Source: Pseudoalteromonas luteoviolacea S2607 | Lineage (GTDB): Bacteria > Pseudomonadota > Gammaproteobacteria > Enterobacterales > Alteromonadaceae | Direction: 5' to 3' | DNA: 64,000 nucleotides | Assembly (NCBI RefSeq): GCF_001625575.1 | Contig: NZ_AUXV01000073.1 | Coordinates: forward strand, 186,001-250,000 | Part shown: positions 27,449 through 36,386 of the stretch, one piece after another | How the letters are laid out: each line of letters starts with the position of its first letter | How positions within the stretch are numbered: position 1 is the first letter of the stretch | The notes under the pieces: generated by a model | The model's input: the letters and a program-made list of their open reading frames with translations, nothing else | What the model was told of the DNA's origin: nothing | Database searches by the model: none | Made by a program: the position numbers and the translations under genes

Positions 27449-27955
27449 ATGCCAAAATCTAAAACGAGCCAGCTAATCTACATGGTTGTATTGAACCGAT
27501 GGTTTTTGCTTTTTCCACTTATCCTTATTTGTTTACTCGTCACCAATATAACAGTTGAAGATCTGCGTTTTTTATTTGGTCATATGGATGAGCACGGATA
27601 TCAAAATGTGATCGATAATGAGTCAACCATCACCATTTTATTGATTGGGTTTGGCGCGGTAATGGATGGCAGAAAAATTTTGTCGAAGCGCGCTTTTGAT
27701 AGCAAGCAAGATACACGCTTAGTTGAACATAAACAGCTCAATGAAACATCTGAATACTATGGCTTTATGCTCATCGTAATAGGGATTTCCATTGAGATTG
27801 TAGATCAACTTGCCAACTATCTGCGCAATTTCCATCTTGAGCTATTGGTATTTGAAGCTTGGTTTAGCATCATTTTGAATGTTGTCGCTGTGGGTGTGAT
27901 GCTAAAAGCAACATACAAAATCGCGGTGATGGAAAAGCATTGCCATCAGCTTTAA
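27449..27955 (+). CDS. Hypothetical inner-membrane protein (3-4 TM)
   Basis: 168 residues with hydrophobic segments at about 13-33, 60-76 (weaker), 102-124 and 133-157. I do not recognise a family. An acidic/His patch, EDLRFLFGHMDEHGYQ, follows TM1. The gene overlaps the convergent methyltransferase by 4 nt at its 3' end. No regulatory signal is evident upstream. Confidence 0.6.
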   Translation: MPKSKTSQLIYMVVLNRWFLLFPLILICLLVTNITVEDLRFLFGHMDEHGYQNVIDNESTITILLIGFGAVMDGRKILSKRAFDSKQDTRLVEHKQLNETSEYYGFMLIVIGISIEIVDQLANYLRNFHLELLVFEAWFSIILNVVAVGVMLKATYKIAVMEKHCHQL

Positions 27956-28674
27956 AGCTTGAGTTCAAATAAAGCTTGGGCGCGCCAAATAGGATCCAAG
28001 CGAGTGTTATCTAGGCTTATCAACCAAACAAAGTTGGCAAATTGCTCGGCTTTATATCCATAAATAGTGGCTCCTAAAAAGGTTTCGCTTAGTATTTTAT
28101 GTAATTTTTCAAGGTGTGATTGAGAAGTGAGCACGGTGTTTAGCACTATCCATCCGGTGTTGTCCGCATGTTTTTTTAAATCTTGATAAAAATCTGGCTC
28201 AAACATTAAGGGAACGGGTTGCTCTGAGTCAAATACATCTACAAAAATCAAATCGAAAGGCTGCGAATCAAGATTGGACATGAATTGGCGAGCGTCCATG
28301 CAATGTATTGTGTGGTTTTGTTGTTGCGGGTTAAAATGTCGCTGGTATAACTCAATTACTGTGCTTTCATATTCGACGACTTCTATTTGAATTTTTGGGA
28401 AGTGGGTAGATAGATGCCTTAGTATGCCTCCCCCTCCTAGTCCAAGCTCCAAAGCGCGACTGACATGGTGCATGACGTTGAGTGGCAACACCATAAATAG
28501 CATATGTGGAAACATCAAAGCATCGGGGCGCTCTAGTGACATCGCCGTTTGTACGCATCCGTCAATACTAAGCCATCTTAAATCCTCATTTTCATACACT
28601 TCGAAAAGCCTATTTTCATCATTTACCTGTGCAAGGCACGTTAAATTGTTATTTTGTTCTGTTGCTTTTGACAT
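27952..28674 (-). CDS. Spermidine-synthase-like class I SAM methyltransferase fold protein
   Basis: 240 residues, soluble. Rossmann motif ALELGLGGGGILRHL (SAM/dcSAM-binding glycine-rich loop), acidic strand end IEVVEYE, then DARQF and FDLIFVDVFDSEQPVP, as in spermine/spermidine-synthase-domain proteins. The polyamine-synthase gatekeeper regions are not clear, so it may be a methyltransferase or an aminopropyltransferase relative. Monocistronic, convergent with the membrane protein gene. Confidence 0.78.
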   Translation of the reverse strand: MSKATEQNNNLTCLAQVNDENRLFEVYENEDLRWLSIDGCVQTAMSLERPDALMFPHMLFMVLPLNVMHHVSRALELGLGGGGILRHLSTHFPKIQIEVVEYESTVIELYQRHFNPQQQNHTIHCMDARQFMSNLDSQPFDLIFVDVFDSEQPVPLMFEPDFYQDLKKHADNTGWIVLNTVLTSQSHLEKLHKILSETFLGATIYGYKAEQFANFVWLISLDNTRLDPIWRAQALFELKL

Positions 28675-28834
28675 ACTAATTTCGGAACACTGAAAAGACA
28701 GGGTATATTCTAGTAGTTAATTTATTGTTTTGTAATAACTATGTGTTTTATGTAGTGATATGCTACTAGTGGTTAGTGTGTTCATTAAAACTAAAGTAGG
28801 TAACTGTGCTGTTGATCTTTTATGCAATAATCGT

Positions 28835-28857
28835 CACACTCGGTGTAATTGAGTGTG
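28835..28857. promoter_or_regulatory. Dyad symmetry before binding-protein gene
   Basis: CACACTC (28835-28841) and GAGTGTG (28851-28857) form a 7-bp inverted repeat with a 9-nt loop, 11 bp before the ATG at 28869. It could be an operator or a hairpin affecting translation. Confidence 0.35.
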
Positions 28858-28868
28858 TGAAATAAGTA

Positions 28869-29624
28869 ATGAAGTATCGTCTTTTAAAAAGTCTGTTGCC
28901 TTTGGTGATGTTAATTTCAAGTGCGTCTGTGCAAGCACAAATCATCCGCTTTATAGCAGAGGATCTTCCTCCGTATCATTTTATTAATGATGCGGGAAAG
29001 CCTGATGGTGGTTTGGTTGAGATTGCGAAAGCGTTGCAGGTGCAAAGTGGCTTAAAAGCTCAAATTGAGATTTTACCAATGGCCAGAGCACACCATGAGC
29101 TGCAGACGAAAAACAATGTGGTAATGCTAGCTTGGTTAAAAACCCCATCTAGAGAACGAGGGTATAAGTTCTTAGGATCTATGTGTCAGATCTCAGCCTC
29201 ATTGATTGGACTAAAAGAGAATAAATTGAATCTGACAGATCTTAACCATGCAAAACAATATCGTATCAGTACAATTCGTGGGTATTATAGCGAAGAGTAT
29301 TTACGCCAAGCAGGTTTTTCGGAAGATCATGATCTTGTGCTTGTCTCTCACTACGCCAGCCTTTGGCAACTCCTATACAAAGGGCGTACCGATCTTATCT
29401 TGACTAATACCCAAACGATTCAGCGAGAGTTGGATAAGCTTGGACTAGATCCGGATAGGCTTGAATATAAATTGACGCTACAGGACTTTCCATCGCAGCT
29501 GCATTTAGCTGCAAATCAAAGCTTTCCCGATGATATTGCAAGTAAAATTAGTACAGCACTTGAACAGTTGAAATCGTCAGGCCAATATCAAAAAATAATT
29601 CAGAAATGGCGCATGCCAAACTAG
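28869..29624 (+). CDS. Periplasmic solute-binding protein, amino-acid family 3-like
   Basis: 251 residues with a signal peptide (MKYRLLKSLLPLVMLISSAS, cleavage near VQAQ at 22-24). Bilobed SBP_bac_3-type fold: EDLPPYHFINDAGKPDGGLVEIAKAL at the start of lobe 1, and a hinge around KQYRISTIRGYYSEEYL. No ABC permease genes are nearby. It is followed by a sensor-kinase operon, so it may act as an extracytoplasmic sensor or be an orphan like many marine family-3 proteins. Ligand unknown. Confidence 0.85.
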   Translation: MKYRLLKSLLPLVMLISSASVQAQIIRFIAEDLPPYHFINDAGKPDGGLVEIAKALQVQSGLKAQIEILPMARAHHELQTKNNVVMLAWLKTPSRERGYKFLGSMCQISASLIGLKENKLNLTDLNHAKQYRISTIRGYYSEEYLRQAGFSEDHDLVLVSHYASLWQLLYKGRTDLILTNTQTIQRELDKLGLDPDRLEYKLTLQDFPSQLHLAANQSFPDDIASKISTALEQLKSSGQYQKIIQKWRMPN

Positions 29625-29730
29625 TTAAGCAACGAGTAGAAACTTATTTTTTTCTAATATTCAGCAGTACACAATTCCATTGACTACACTTTTTAATCAG
29701 AGCTAGGTGTTAGGAAACTTATAACGCAAG

Positions 29731-31227
29731 ATGGAAATCGGTGACTTGCAGCTGCAAACCGTGATGGACGGTGTCAAAGACGGATTCATCATGACCAATG
29801 AAAGTGGCGAAATTATTAGCTTTAATCGCTCAGCCGCAAATATTTTTGGTTATTCAAAGCAAGAAGCCATAGGCGTCAACATCACATCTTTAATGTCGTC
29901 TGAATACCGACCGCTCTATTTTAAATATCTGCAAAGCCTTTCATCCTCAAATGAAGATACGCCAGCCTCAAGCCTAGAGGTTTTAGTTGTGCATAAAAGC
30001 GGTAGTGTTTTTCCTGTTGAGCTCTCGGTTAGTGCGCTTACTAGCAACAATGAAGTTGCATACCTTGGCACAGTTAGAGACATCACCGAGAGAAAAGAAG
30101 CAGACCAATCTATCAAGTCATACATTGAACACATTGAAACCATCATGGATACGGTGCTCGATGGCCTTATTACGATTGATATGAAAGGCGTGATCCACAG
30201 TTTTAACGCTGCGGCCGAGGCCATTTTTGGCTATCGAGCCAGTGAGGTGATAGGACGAAATGTAAAGATGTTGATGCCTGAACCCTATCAATCAGAACAT
30301 GACTCGTATCTATCCAACTACCATAATACGGGCGTAAATAAAGTGATTGGGATCGGCCGGGAGATAACAGGTAGACGACACAATGGCTATTTATTCCCAA
30401 TGGAGTTGGGCGTAAACAAAATGGTGGTGCAAGGCAAAACCATGTTTGTTGGCACCGTGCGTGATATATCAGAGCGTAAAGCGGCTGAAGCCGCAATTGA
30501 TTCCTATATAAGAAAGTTGCAGGTCAGTAACTCGGAGTTAGATCAGTTTGCTTATATTGCATCCCATGATTTAAAAGAGCCGCTCAGAGGGCTTGCTAAC
30601 AATGCTTTGTTTTTGGAAGAAGATCATGGAGATTCGATAGGGGAAGAGGGGGTCCGGAGAATTCAAAGGATCCGGTTTTTGTGTACGCGAATGGAAAAAC
30701 TCGTAGATAGTTTACTCTACTATTCTAGGCTTGGGCGTCAGGATCTCGCCGTTGAAAATGTTGACTTGAATGCGCTTATCGATAACGTAATTGAACTTAC
30801 ACTGCCTGAAGAAACAGCACAGTGTGTGAACCTATCGATTCCTAAATCTTTACCCCATGTCACCTGCGATCAGCCTAAAGTCTCAGAATTGTTTCGCAAC
30901 CTCATTTCGAATGCTGTCAAATACAATAAGTCTGCCACAAAAGAAATTGAAATCGGGGTTAAGTCTTGTATCGAGCCCATAAATAATACCTTAGAAACTC
31001 GTGTTTTTTACGTGAAAGATAACGGTCAGGGCATAGACAGCCGCTTTTTTGAGGACATCTTTAGAATATTTAAACGCTTGAATGAAGAGGATGACTCTGT
31101 GCGTGGCACGGGGGTTGGCCTCACTTTTGTGAAAAAAATTATTGAACGCCATAATGGGCAGATTTGGGTTGAATCGGAACTCGGCCGAGGTAGCTGCTTT
31201 AACTTTACACTGAAGCTAGGAGACTAA
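29731..31227 (+). CDS. PAS-PAS sensor histidine kinase with FixL-like haem PAS domain
   Basis: 498 residues, no TM segment, so cytoplasmic. PAS1 (about 5-120) and PAS2 (about 133-247) each end in a TVRDI(T/S)ERK PAC motif. HisKA has phospho-acceptor H279 in FAYIASHDLKEPLR, and the HATPase domain has NLISNAVKYNKS, VKDNGQGI and GTGVGLTFVKK. PAS2 reads PEPYQSEHDSYLSNY then IGIGREITGRR. H190 and R210 align with the haem-ligand H200 and distal R220 of Bradyrhizobium FixL, with identical spacing, which suggests oxygen or NO sensing. First gene of an operon with a receiver (3 bp downstream) and a second kinase. Confidence 0.92.
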   Translation: MEIGDLQLQTVMDGVKDGFIMTNESGEIISFNRSAANIFGYSKQEAIGVNITSLMSSEYRPLYFKYLQSLSSSNEDTPASSLEVLVVHKSGSVFPVELSVSALTSNNEVAYLGTVRDITERKEADQSIKSYIEHIETIMDTVLDGLITIDMKGVIHSFNAAAEAIFGYRASEVIGRNVKMLMPEPYQSEHDSYLSNYHNTGVNKVIGIGREITGRRHNGYLFPMELGVNKMVVQGKTMFVGTVRDISERKAAEAAIDSYIRKLQVSNSELDQFAYIASHDLKEPLRGLANNALFLEEDHGDSIGEEGVRRIQRIRFLCTRMEKLVDSLLYYSRLGRQDLAVENVDLNALIDNVIELTLPEETAQCVNLSIPKSLPHVTCDQPKVSELFRNLISNAVKYNKSATKEIEIGVKSCIEPINNTLETRVFYVKDNGQGIDSRFFEDIFRIFKRLNEEDDSVRGTGVGLTFVKKIIERHNGQIWVESELGRGSCFNFTLKLGD

Positions 31228-31230
31228 CAG

Positions 31231-31686
31231 ATGGATAAAGACTTAGGTCTGCTCTTGTTGGTAGATGATAATCCGGACGACTTTGAAGCGATTTTACGGA
31301 GTTTAAGAAAAAGCCATTTCATGAATCCAATTCAGTGGTGTCAATCAGGTCAGGATGCAAAGGACTTCTTATACAAAATTGGCAAATATAAAACACATGA
31401 GCATTTAAAAAGGCCGGTATTGGCGCTCGTTGATTTGAATATGCCTGGGATAGATGGCAGACAATTGGTACGAGAATTAAAAGCAGATCCCAAAATGTGC
31501 TCCATTCCGATAGTGGTATTAACCACGTCCAGCGACCCGCAAGATGTAGAATCTTGTTATGCGCTTGGTGCTTCTGCATATATCCAAAAACCGGTTGAAT
31601 TTGATGACTTAGCGATTGCGTTTAAAAAGCTGAAAGACTTTTGGTTTGATGTAGCGTTATTACCTACAACAGATGGATACGACTAG
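31231..31686 (+). CDS. Single-domain response regulator (Rcp1-like)
   Basis: 151-residue stand-alone receiver. Acidic pocket LLVDDNPDD, phospho-acceptor D68 in ALVDLNMPGIDG, VVLTTS with the conserved Thr and YIQKP with the conserved Lys. The long alpha4 region and C-terminal FWFDVALLP tail resemble phytochrome-associated Rcp receivers. No output domain. It starts 3 bp after the PAS kinase and overlaps the next kinase by 1 nt, so phosphate probably flows among these three. A close paralogue lies at 41795. Confidence 0.93.
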   Translation: MDKDLGLLLLVDDNPDDFEAILRSLRKSHFMNPIQWCQSGQDAKDFLYKIGKYKTHEHLKRPVLALVDLNMPGIDGRQLVRELKADPKMCSIPIVVLTTSSDPQDVESCYALGASAYIQKPVEFDDLAIAFKKLKDFWFDVALLPTTDGYD

Positions 31687-33122
31687 TGGTGAAATCTAAC
31701 ATATTATTTATCTCTGATAGCGTTGAATGTATTGAGCTGTTTATACACGCTATGAAAGACTGCGGTGACAAGCAAAAGCTATATTTATCGTCATCTATGG
31801 CCGACGGCCTGAAAAAGGCTGAACACATCAGTGCAGATTTTGTATTCATAAATAATACGCTGTTTAAAGCTGAGGCCATCGAAGCGCTTTTAACCATTAC
31901 ATCAAATATTTATATTGCCTTTGGTACGGAAAAATACAGGCCTGATAGACAAGCTTGTGGTGAGCTCTCGACAATTGATTTAAACCGCCCAGATGCGCAC
32001 GATGTTTTGGCCAAAAATTTGAACACAGTATGCTCGCAAGCTGCGGACATTGATGGTGGTCAACACTCACTATTTGATGCTGAGTTTTTAGACCTGGTGA
32101 TAGAAAGTGTCCCCAACTACCTATTTGTTAAAGATACGCAATTTAGAATTGTACGAGCGAATCAAACATTTTTGTCGTTATACCCAGAGCCATATAGAGA
32201 TAAAGTGATTGGTTCAACTACGATTGAGGACTATGACCCCGATGAAGCCAAAGAATTTTTAGAAAAAGACAGAGAAGCATTCGCTTGCGGTTATAGCGAG
32301 ACTGTTGAGAGAATTCAATTTCCAAACGGTGATTCACGGATATTATTTACGCAAAAAAAGAAATTCACGGATGAACATGCTCAGGATTACATTCTGGGTA
32401 TTGCAACAGATGTGACTGAACGAGAGGATCTTATCAAAAAGCTAACTAAGTCTAATCAAGACTTGGAGCGGTTTGCTTATAGCGCTTCACATGATTTAAA
32501 GTCGCCGCTCAATGCCATCAAGAACCTAGTTAGCTGGATAGAGGAAGACTATTTTGATGCCTTTCCTGAGGGGGCCAAGGAAAACTTTAACTTAATAAAA
32601 AATCGCAGTATTCGCATGGCGACATTGCTAGATGACTTGTTGGCATATTCCAGGGTCCAAAAATGTCTTGAGGATGAAGAATGGGGCTATTTGGATGTGG
32701 TCGTAGATTCAGTTTTATCTGTGATTGAGCAGTCAGATAAATTTACGATTAAAATTGTTGGGCCTAGATTAAAACTACCGCGTGTAGCGTTTCAAATCGT
32801 AGCTATGAATTTAATTGGCAATGCTATTAAACATCACCATAAAGGCCATGGTGAGATAACCATCTGGATTGAAGCGAACCAAAAGGGCCATCAAATCTCA
32901 TTTATTGATGACGGGCCGGGCATTCCTATTACATACAGCAAGAAAATATTTGAAATGTTTCAAACATTGCAATCAAGAGATGTGATAGAAGGCAGTGGAA
33001 TGGGCTTGGCACTCGCTAAAAAAGTGCTGGAATATTACGAAGGGTCTATCGAACTCAATACAACACATCAAAACGGCGCAAGATTTGATGTATTTTGGCC
33101 TGCTAGCAACAGAAAAACCTAA
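31686..33122 (+). CDS. PAS sensor histidine kinase with N-terminal pseudo-receiver-like domain
   Basis: 478 residues with a GTG start overlapping the upstream receiver stop (31686 or the next GTG at 31689). Residues 1-115 resemble a receiver fold (NILFISDS, ADFVFINNTLF), but the acidic pocket and phospho-Asp are missing. A PAS domain follows (about 132-247, VPNYLFVKDTQFRIVRANQTFL), then HisKA with H269 in FAYSASHDLKSPLNAI, and HATPase with NLIGNAIKHHHKG, IDDGPGIP and GSGMGLALAKK. Soluble. It may modulate or compete with the first kinase for the shared receiver. Confidence 0.88.
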   Translation: MVKSNILFISDSVECIELFIHAMKDCGDKQKLYLSSSMADGLKKAEHISADFVFINNTLFKAEAIEALLTITSNIYIAFGTEKYRPDRQACGELSTIDLNRPDAHDVLAKNLNTVCSQAADIDGGQHSLFDAEFLDLVIESVPNYLFVKDTQFRIVRANQTFLSLYPEPYRDKVIGSTTIEDYDPDEAKEFLEKDREAFACGYSETVERIQFPNGDSRILFTQKKKFTDEHAQDYILGIATDVTEREDLIKKLTKSNQDLERFAYSASHDLKSPLNAIKNLVSWIEEDYFDAFPEGAKENFNLIKNRSIRMATLLDDLLAYSRVQKCLEDEEWGYLDVVVDSVLSVIEQSDKFTIKIVGPRLKLPRVAFQIVAMNLIGNAIKHHHKGHGEITIWIEANQKGHQISFIDDGPGIPITYSKKIFEMFQTLQSRDVIEGSGMGLALAKKVLEYYEGSIELNTTHQNGARFDVFWPASNRKT

Positions 33123-33298
33123 GGGTTGGACTTTATTGGGTACGACCATGCTAGGAGACTGCTAGGCTGTTTCAGGTAACTGCGTGTGAGTTTACCTCTG
33201 TAAAAACACATTTTGTTGTAATTTTCATAGCCTTAGAACTGGATCATTTGTTGCTATTTAGTGCAAACTAACCACTCGATGCAATTACAGAGATAGTA

Positions 33299-33955
33299 AT
33301 GATCCAGCTAAATCAGGTGACATTTTCTAGGACTGACGGCTCAACCCAAAGGCGTATTATCGATGACTTATCTATTACTATCGATGATGGGCAGCAAGTC
33401 GCACTCGTAGGAGACAGCGGCTCCGGCAAAACAACGTTGCTCAATTTATTAGCTGGCTTACTGGTGCCTACCCAAGGTGAAATTACAGTAAACGACAAGC
33501 GGATTTCTCACTTTAATGACAACCAGCTTGCTCTTTATCGCCGAACAATTGGCGTGATATTTCAGCACTATCAACTGCTTGAAGCCCTGACAGTGGCTGA
33601 CAATATAAGTTTTCAAGCTAGGTTAAACGGCTTTAAGGTTGAACGGGCCCAATTAAATTCTTTGGCTTCACGGCTCGGCATCAATGACAAATTAGACGTT
33701 TTACCCAGCCAGCTAAGTGGTGGTGAGCAACAGCGGGTTGGTATAGCAAGAGCAATTATAAATCAGCCTAAAGTTATTCTAGCGGACGAGCCTACAGGTA
33801 ATCTGGATAGTGAACGCAGCCAAGAAGTGGTGGATTTACTCCAAACGTTGTGTAGTGAAAGTAACATAAATCTTGTGATGGTAACTCACAGTCAAAGGCT
33901 GGCTAAACAATTTCAGACGCAACTTCGCCTGAAAAATGGAAAGCTGTATGACTGA
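33299..33955 (+). CDS. LolD/MacB-type ABC transporter ATP-binding protein (AttE-like)
   Basis: 218 residues. Walker A GDSGSGKT (about 38-45), signature LSGGEQQRVGIARAI and Walker B VILADEPTGNLD, with the insertions of the LolD/MacB mechanotransmission class. The permease gene overlaps its end by 8 nt if started at 33948. With the FtsX-type permease and the AttH-like lipoprotein it makes an Att-type (attEFGH) exporter unit of unknown substrate. Confidence 0.9.
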   Translation: MIQLNQVTFSRTDGSTQRRIIDDLSITIDDGQQVALVGDSGSGKTTLLNLLAGLLVPTQGEITVNDKRISHFNDNQLALYRRTIGVIFQHYQLLEALTVADNISFQARLNGFKVERAQLNSLASRLGINDKLDVLPSQLSGGEQQRVGIARAIINQPKVILADEPTGNLDSERSQEVVDLLQTLCSESNINLVMVTHSQRLAKQFQTQLRLKNGKLYD

Positions 33956-36371
33956 ACTGCGACTTATTTTTTATTCTTATGGTCAGTTCTATCTGCGGCA
34001 CAAAGGGTTACTGTTGCTATTCATGATAGGTTTTAGTTTAGGCAGTGCGCTTATCAGTGCAATTTATGGACTAAATTTAGAAGCCTCAAAACGTTACAGC
34101 AATAGCAGCGCGTTACTTGAAAACCCCGTTACTCATTTTATTAAGCCGCAATTGGGTGAAGAGCGAATCGCCCACGAGCTCTGGCAACTCCTTTCTCGAC
34201 AACCAAACTTAAACTTGGAGCCAGTTCTTGAAGGGCGCGTTCAGCTTGAAGATCGGCGTTGGTTAAGTATTCGAGGCGTTGATTTACTTAAGTGGGTAAA
34301 GTTCGGTAATGGCAGGTCAGATCAGTTAAATCAAAGCCAACCCAGTAGGGGGCGTTTATTTGATACGCTGTTTTTAGATCCAAAGGTGATTGCGCGATTG
34401 GGAGAAAAAGCAGCGCAACAAGTGGTGAAAATTAATGGCACTGAATATCAAGTTAGCCCGATGGCAGGGTTGGGACATCAAGCGCTTATGGATATCAGCT
34501 TAGCGGACAAGCTATTACGTGCAAACGGTGAGCTGAGCTTTGTAGAAGTCATTGAATTAGATGATGTAAACGCAAAATCCCTGACTGCTATGTTAGCGCA
34601 AAAGGCACGTTTGGAGAGTGCCAACGACCAAGCGTTTGATACGCTGTCAGGGCCGTTTTTCTTCAATCTTCAAGCGTTAGCATTTTTAGGTTACATCGTA
34701 GGTGCCTTTTTAAGCTTTAATGCGATTAAGTTGGCGGTTGTTGCGCGAAAAAAGCTACAGCAGCAGTTGTATGTGCTTGGCTGCCAACAACGCAGACTCA
34801 CGCAAGCGGTTGTGATCGAATTATTATGCTTGGGCTTTATTTCTGCTTACTTAGGGACACTACTAGGCGTGTCTCTTGCTAACCTTTTAGTCACTGATGT
34901 TGGGCGAGTTTTACGTAGTTTTTATCAGCTAGATAGAGGCCTAGTCGTTGGTTTTGATTATTCTATGGTGCTGCTCGGTTTTGCTTTAAATACGCTGGTT
35001 CTGGTGTGTTTTTTAGTTTCGCAAAAAACGATAGCACCAAAATTCCAAAAAAGAGCGCTTGGCGGCCTGCTTGGAGTAAGCATCGCTGGCGCAATAGCGC
35101 TGTGGCTCAATGCTGATAATAAATTTACGGCATTGATGTTATGTGCTTGTGTATTGGTTGTCTTTTTTATTATTACGCCAAGCATACTTAAAGGGGTTTT
35201 CAGTTACCTGTGGCCTACTCGGTCTCCATTGCTTTTATGGATGAAAGAAGACAGCAAAAATCAGATTAATGAGCTGCTTAGTGCCGTCTTGGCAACACTT
35301 ATGGCAATGGGCGCCGCCATTGGCATGCAGGTGATGGTTAACAGCTTTAGTACTGCGTTGGACAGTCACTTACAAAAGCGCCTCAGTGCAGACTTATATA
35401 TTCGACCATCTGTCGCATCAGAACGCATGGAAAATGAGCTGACAAGATCTGACAAATTTGAAAAAGTAGGTGTATATTGGCAGGCACAAACAGAGCTTAT
35501 GCAAAACGCTGAGCGTTTACCTGTCAAGCTGGTGAGCTTTGGTCAAAGTGCAAAATACCACAGTCACATTACTTTGCTTGGCCAACTGCCTGTCAGTGCC
35601 GTGCACATTGGGCCTGAGACAAGCGGGAAGTTGGCGCGTTGTATGGTTAACGAACCTGGGTGGCGAATTTATGGTATCGAGGTTGGTGACATCATTGAGT
35701 TACAACAAGGTGCTAAATCAATGAGTTGTCAAGTAAGCAGTATTTATTATGACTACGGGGAGCAAAGCGCCACACTTTTAGTCACAACCTCGCAGATAGA
35801 AAATGCAAAGTTTGCTTATGAGGCGTTCGGTTATTCTTTAACCTTGAAACAACACCAAGACATCGATGCTGTAGCACAACAGCTCAAAGACACTTATGGC
35901 CTTGAAACGAGTCAGGTTAGTGTCAATAAAACTTTCAAAGCGTTCGCAAAACAATTGTTTGAAAATACTTTTAAAGTAACGCATGCGCTTAACTTATTCA
36001 TTATGATGATCGCGCTGTTTGGTATTTGGGTCAGCTTCTTAACTTTGGGTCGTCAGCAATTGCAGCCTATGGCCGTATTACAAACGCTTGGTGTAACAAG
36101 AACTCAGTTGTTTTGGAGTAAGATGCTACAAGCGTGTGTGATTTTAGCGGTCACCACATTACTCGCAATACCACTGGGCATTCTGCTTGGCTGGGTATTA
36201 CTGACTTATGTGATGCCAATTGCATTTGGTTGGAGTATGGCACTCGTTTTAAGCTGGCCAGATATTTTAGGTTTTTGTTTGGTGGTACTTTTTCTGGCTT
36301 TGATAGCCAGTGCTTTACCACTCATTAAATTAATCCGACGCAATGTTGCTGATAGTGTTGCAAGCTTGTAG
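33948..36371 (+). CDS. FtsX-family ABC permease with two core modules (AttFG-like)
   Basis: 807 residues from the ATG at 33948 (an ATG four codons upstream, at 33936, is also possible). TM1 near 20-40, a large extracytoplasmic region, three TM segments with an FtsX core (about 245-390), further TM segments (about 370-420 and 450-470), a second extracytoplasmic region, then a C-terminal FtsX core of three TM segments (about 685-800). Two permease modules in one chain fit the MacB/FtsX class working with a LolD-like ATPase. Such systems extract or move lipids or lipoproteins rather than import solutes. Confidence 0.85.
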   Translation: MTELRLIFYSYGQFYLRHKGLLLLFMIGFSLGSALISAIYGLNLEASKRYSNSSALLENPVTHFIKPQLGEERIAHELWQLLSRQPNLNLEPVLEGRVQLEDRRWLSIRGVDLLKWVKFGNGRSDQLNQSQPSRGRLFDTLFLDPKVIARLGEKAAQQVVKINGTEYQVSPMAGLGHQALMDISLADKLLRANGELSFVEVIELDDVNAKSLTAMLAQKARLESANDQAFDTLSGPFFFNLQALAFLGYIVGAFLSFNAIKLAVVARKKLQQQLYVLGCQQRRLTQAVVIELLCLGFISAYLGTLLGVSLANLLVTDVGRVLRSFYQLDRGLVVGFDYSMVLLGFALNTLVLVCFLVSQKTIAPKFQKRALGGLLGVSIAGAIALWLNADNKFTALMLCACVLVVFFIITPSILKGVFSYLWPTRSPLLLWMKEDSKNQINELLSAVLATLMAMGAAIGMQVMVNSFSTALDSHLQKRLSADLYIRPSVASERMENELTRSDKFEKVGVYWQAQTELMQNAERLPVKLVSFGQSAKYHSHITLLGQLPVSAVHIGPETSGKLARCMVNEPGWRIYGIEVGDIIELQQGAKSMSCQVSSIYYDYGEQSATLLVTTSQIENAKFAYEAFGYSLTLKQHQDIDAVAQQLKDTYGLETSQVSVNKTFKAFAKQLFENTFKVTHALNLFIMMIALFGIWVSFLTLGRQQLQPMAVLQTLGVTRTQLFWSKMLQACVILAVTTLLAIPLGILLGWVLLTYVMPIAFGWSMALVLSWPDILGFCLVVLFLALIASALPLIKLIRRNVADSVASL

Positions 36372-36386
36372 AAGCCAAGAGGTTAT

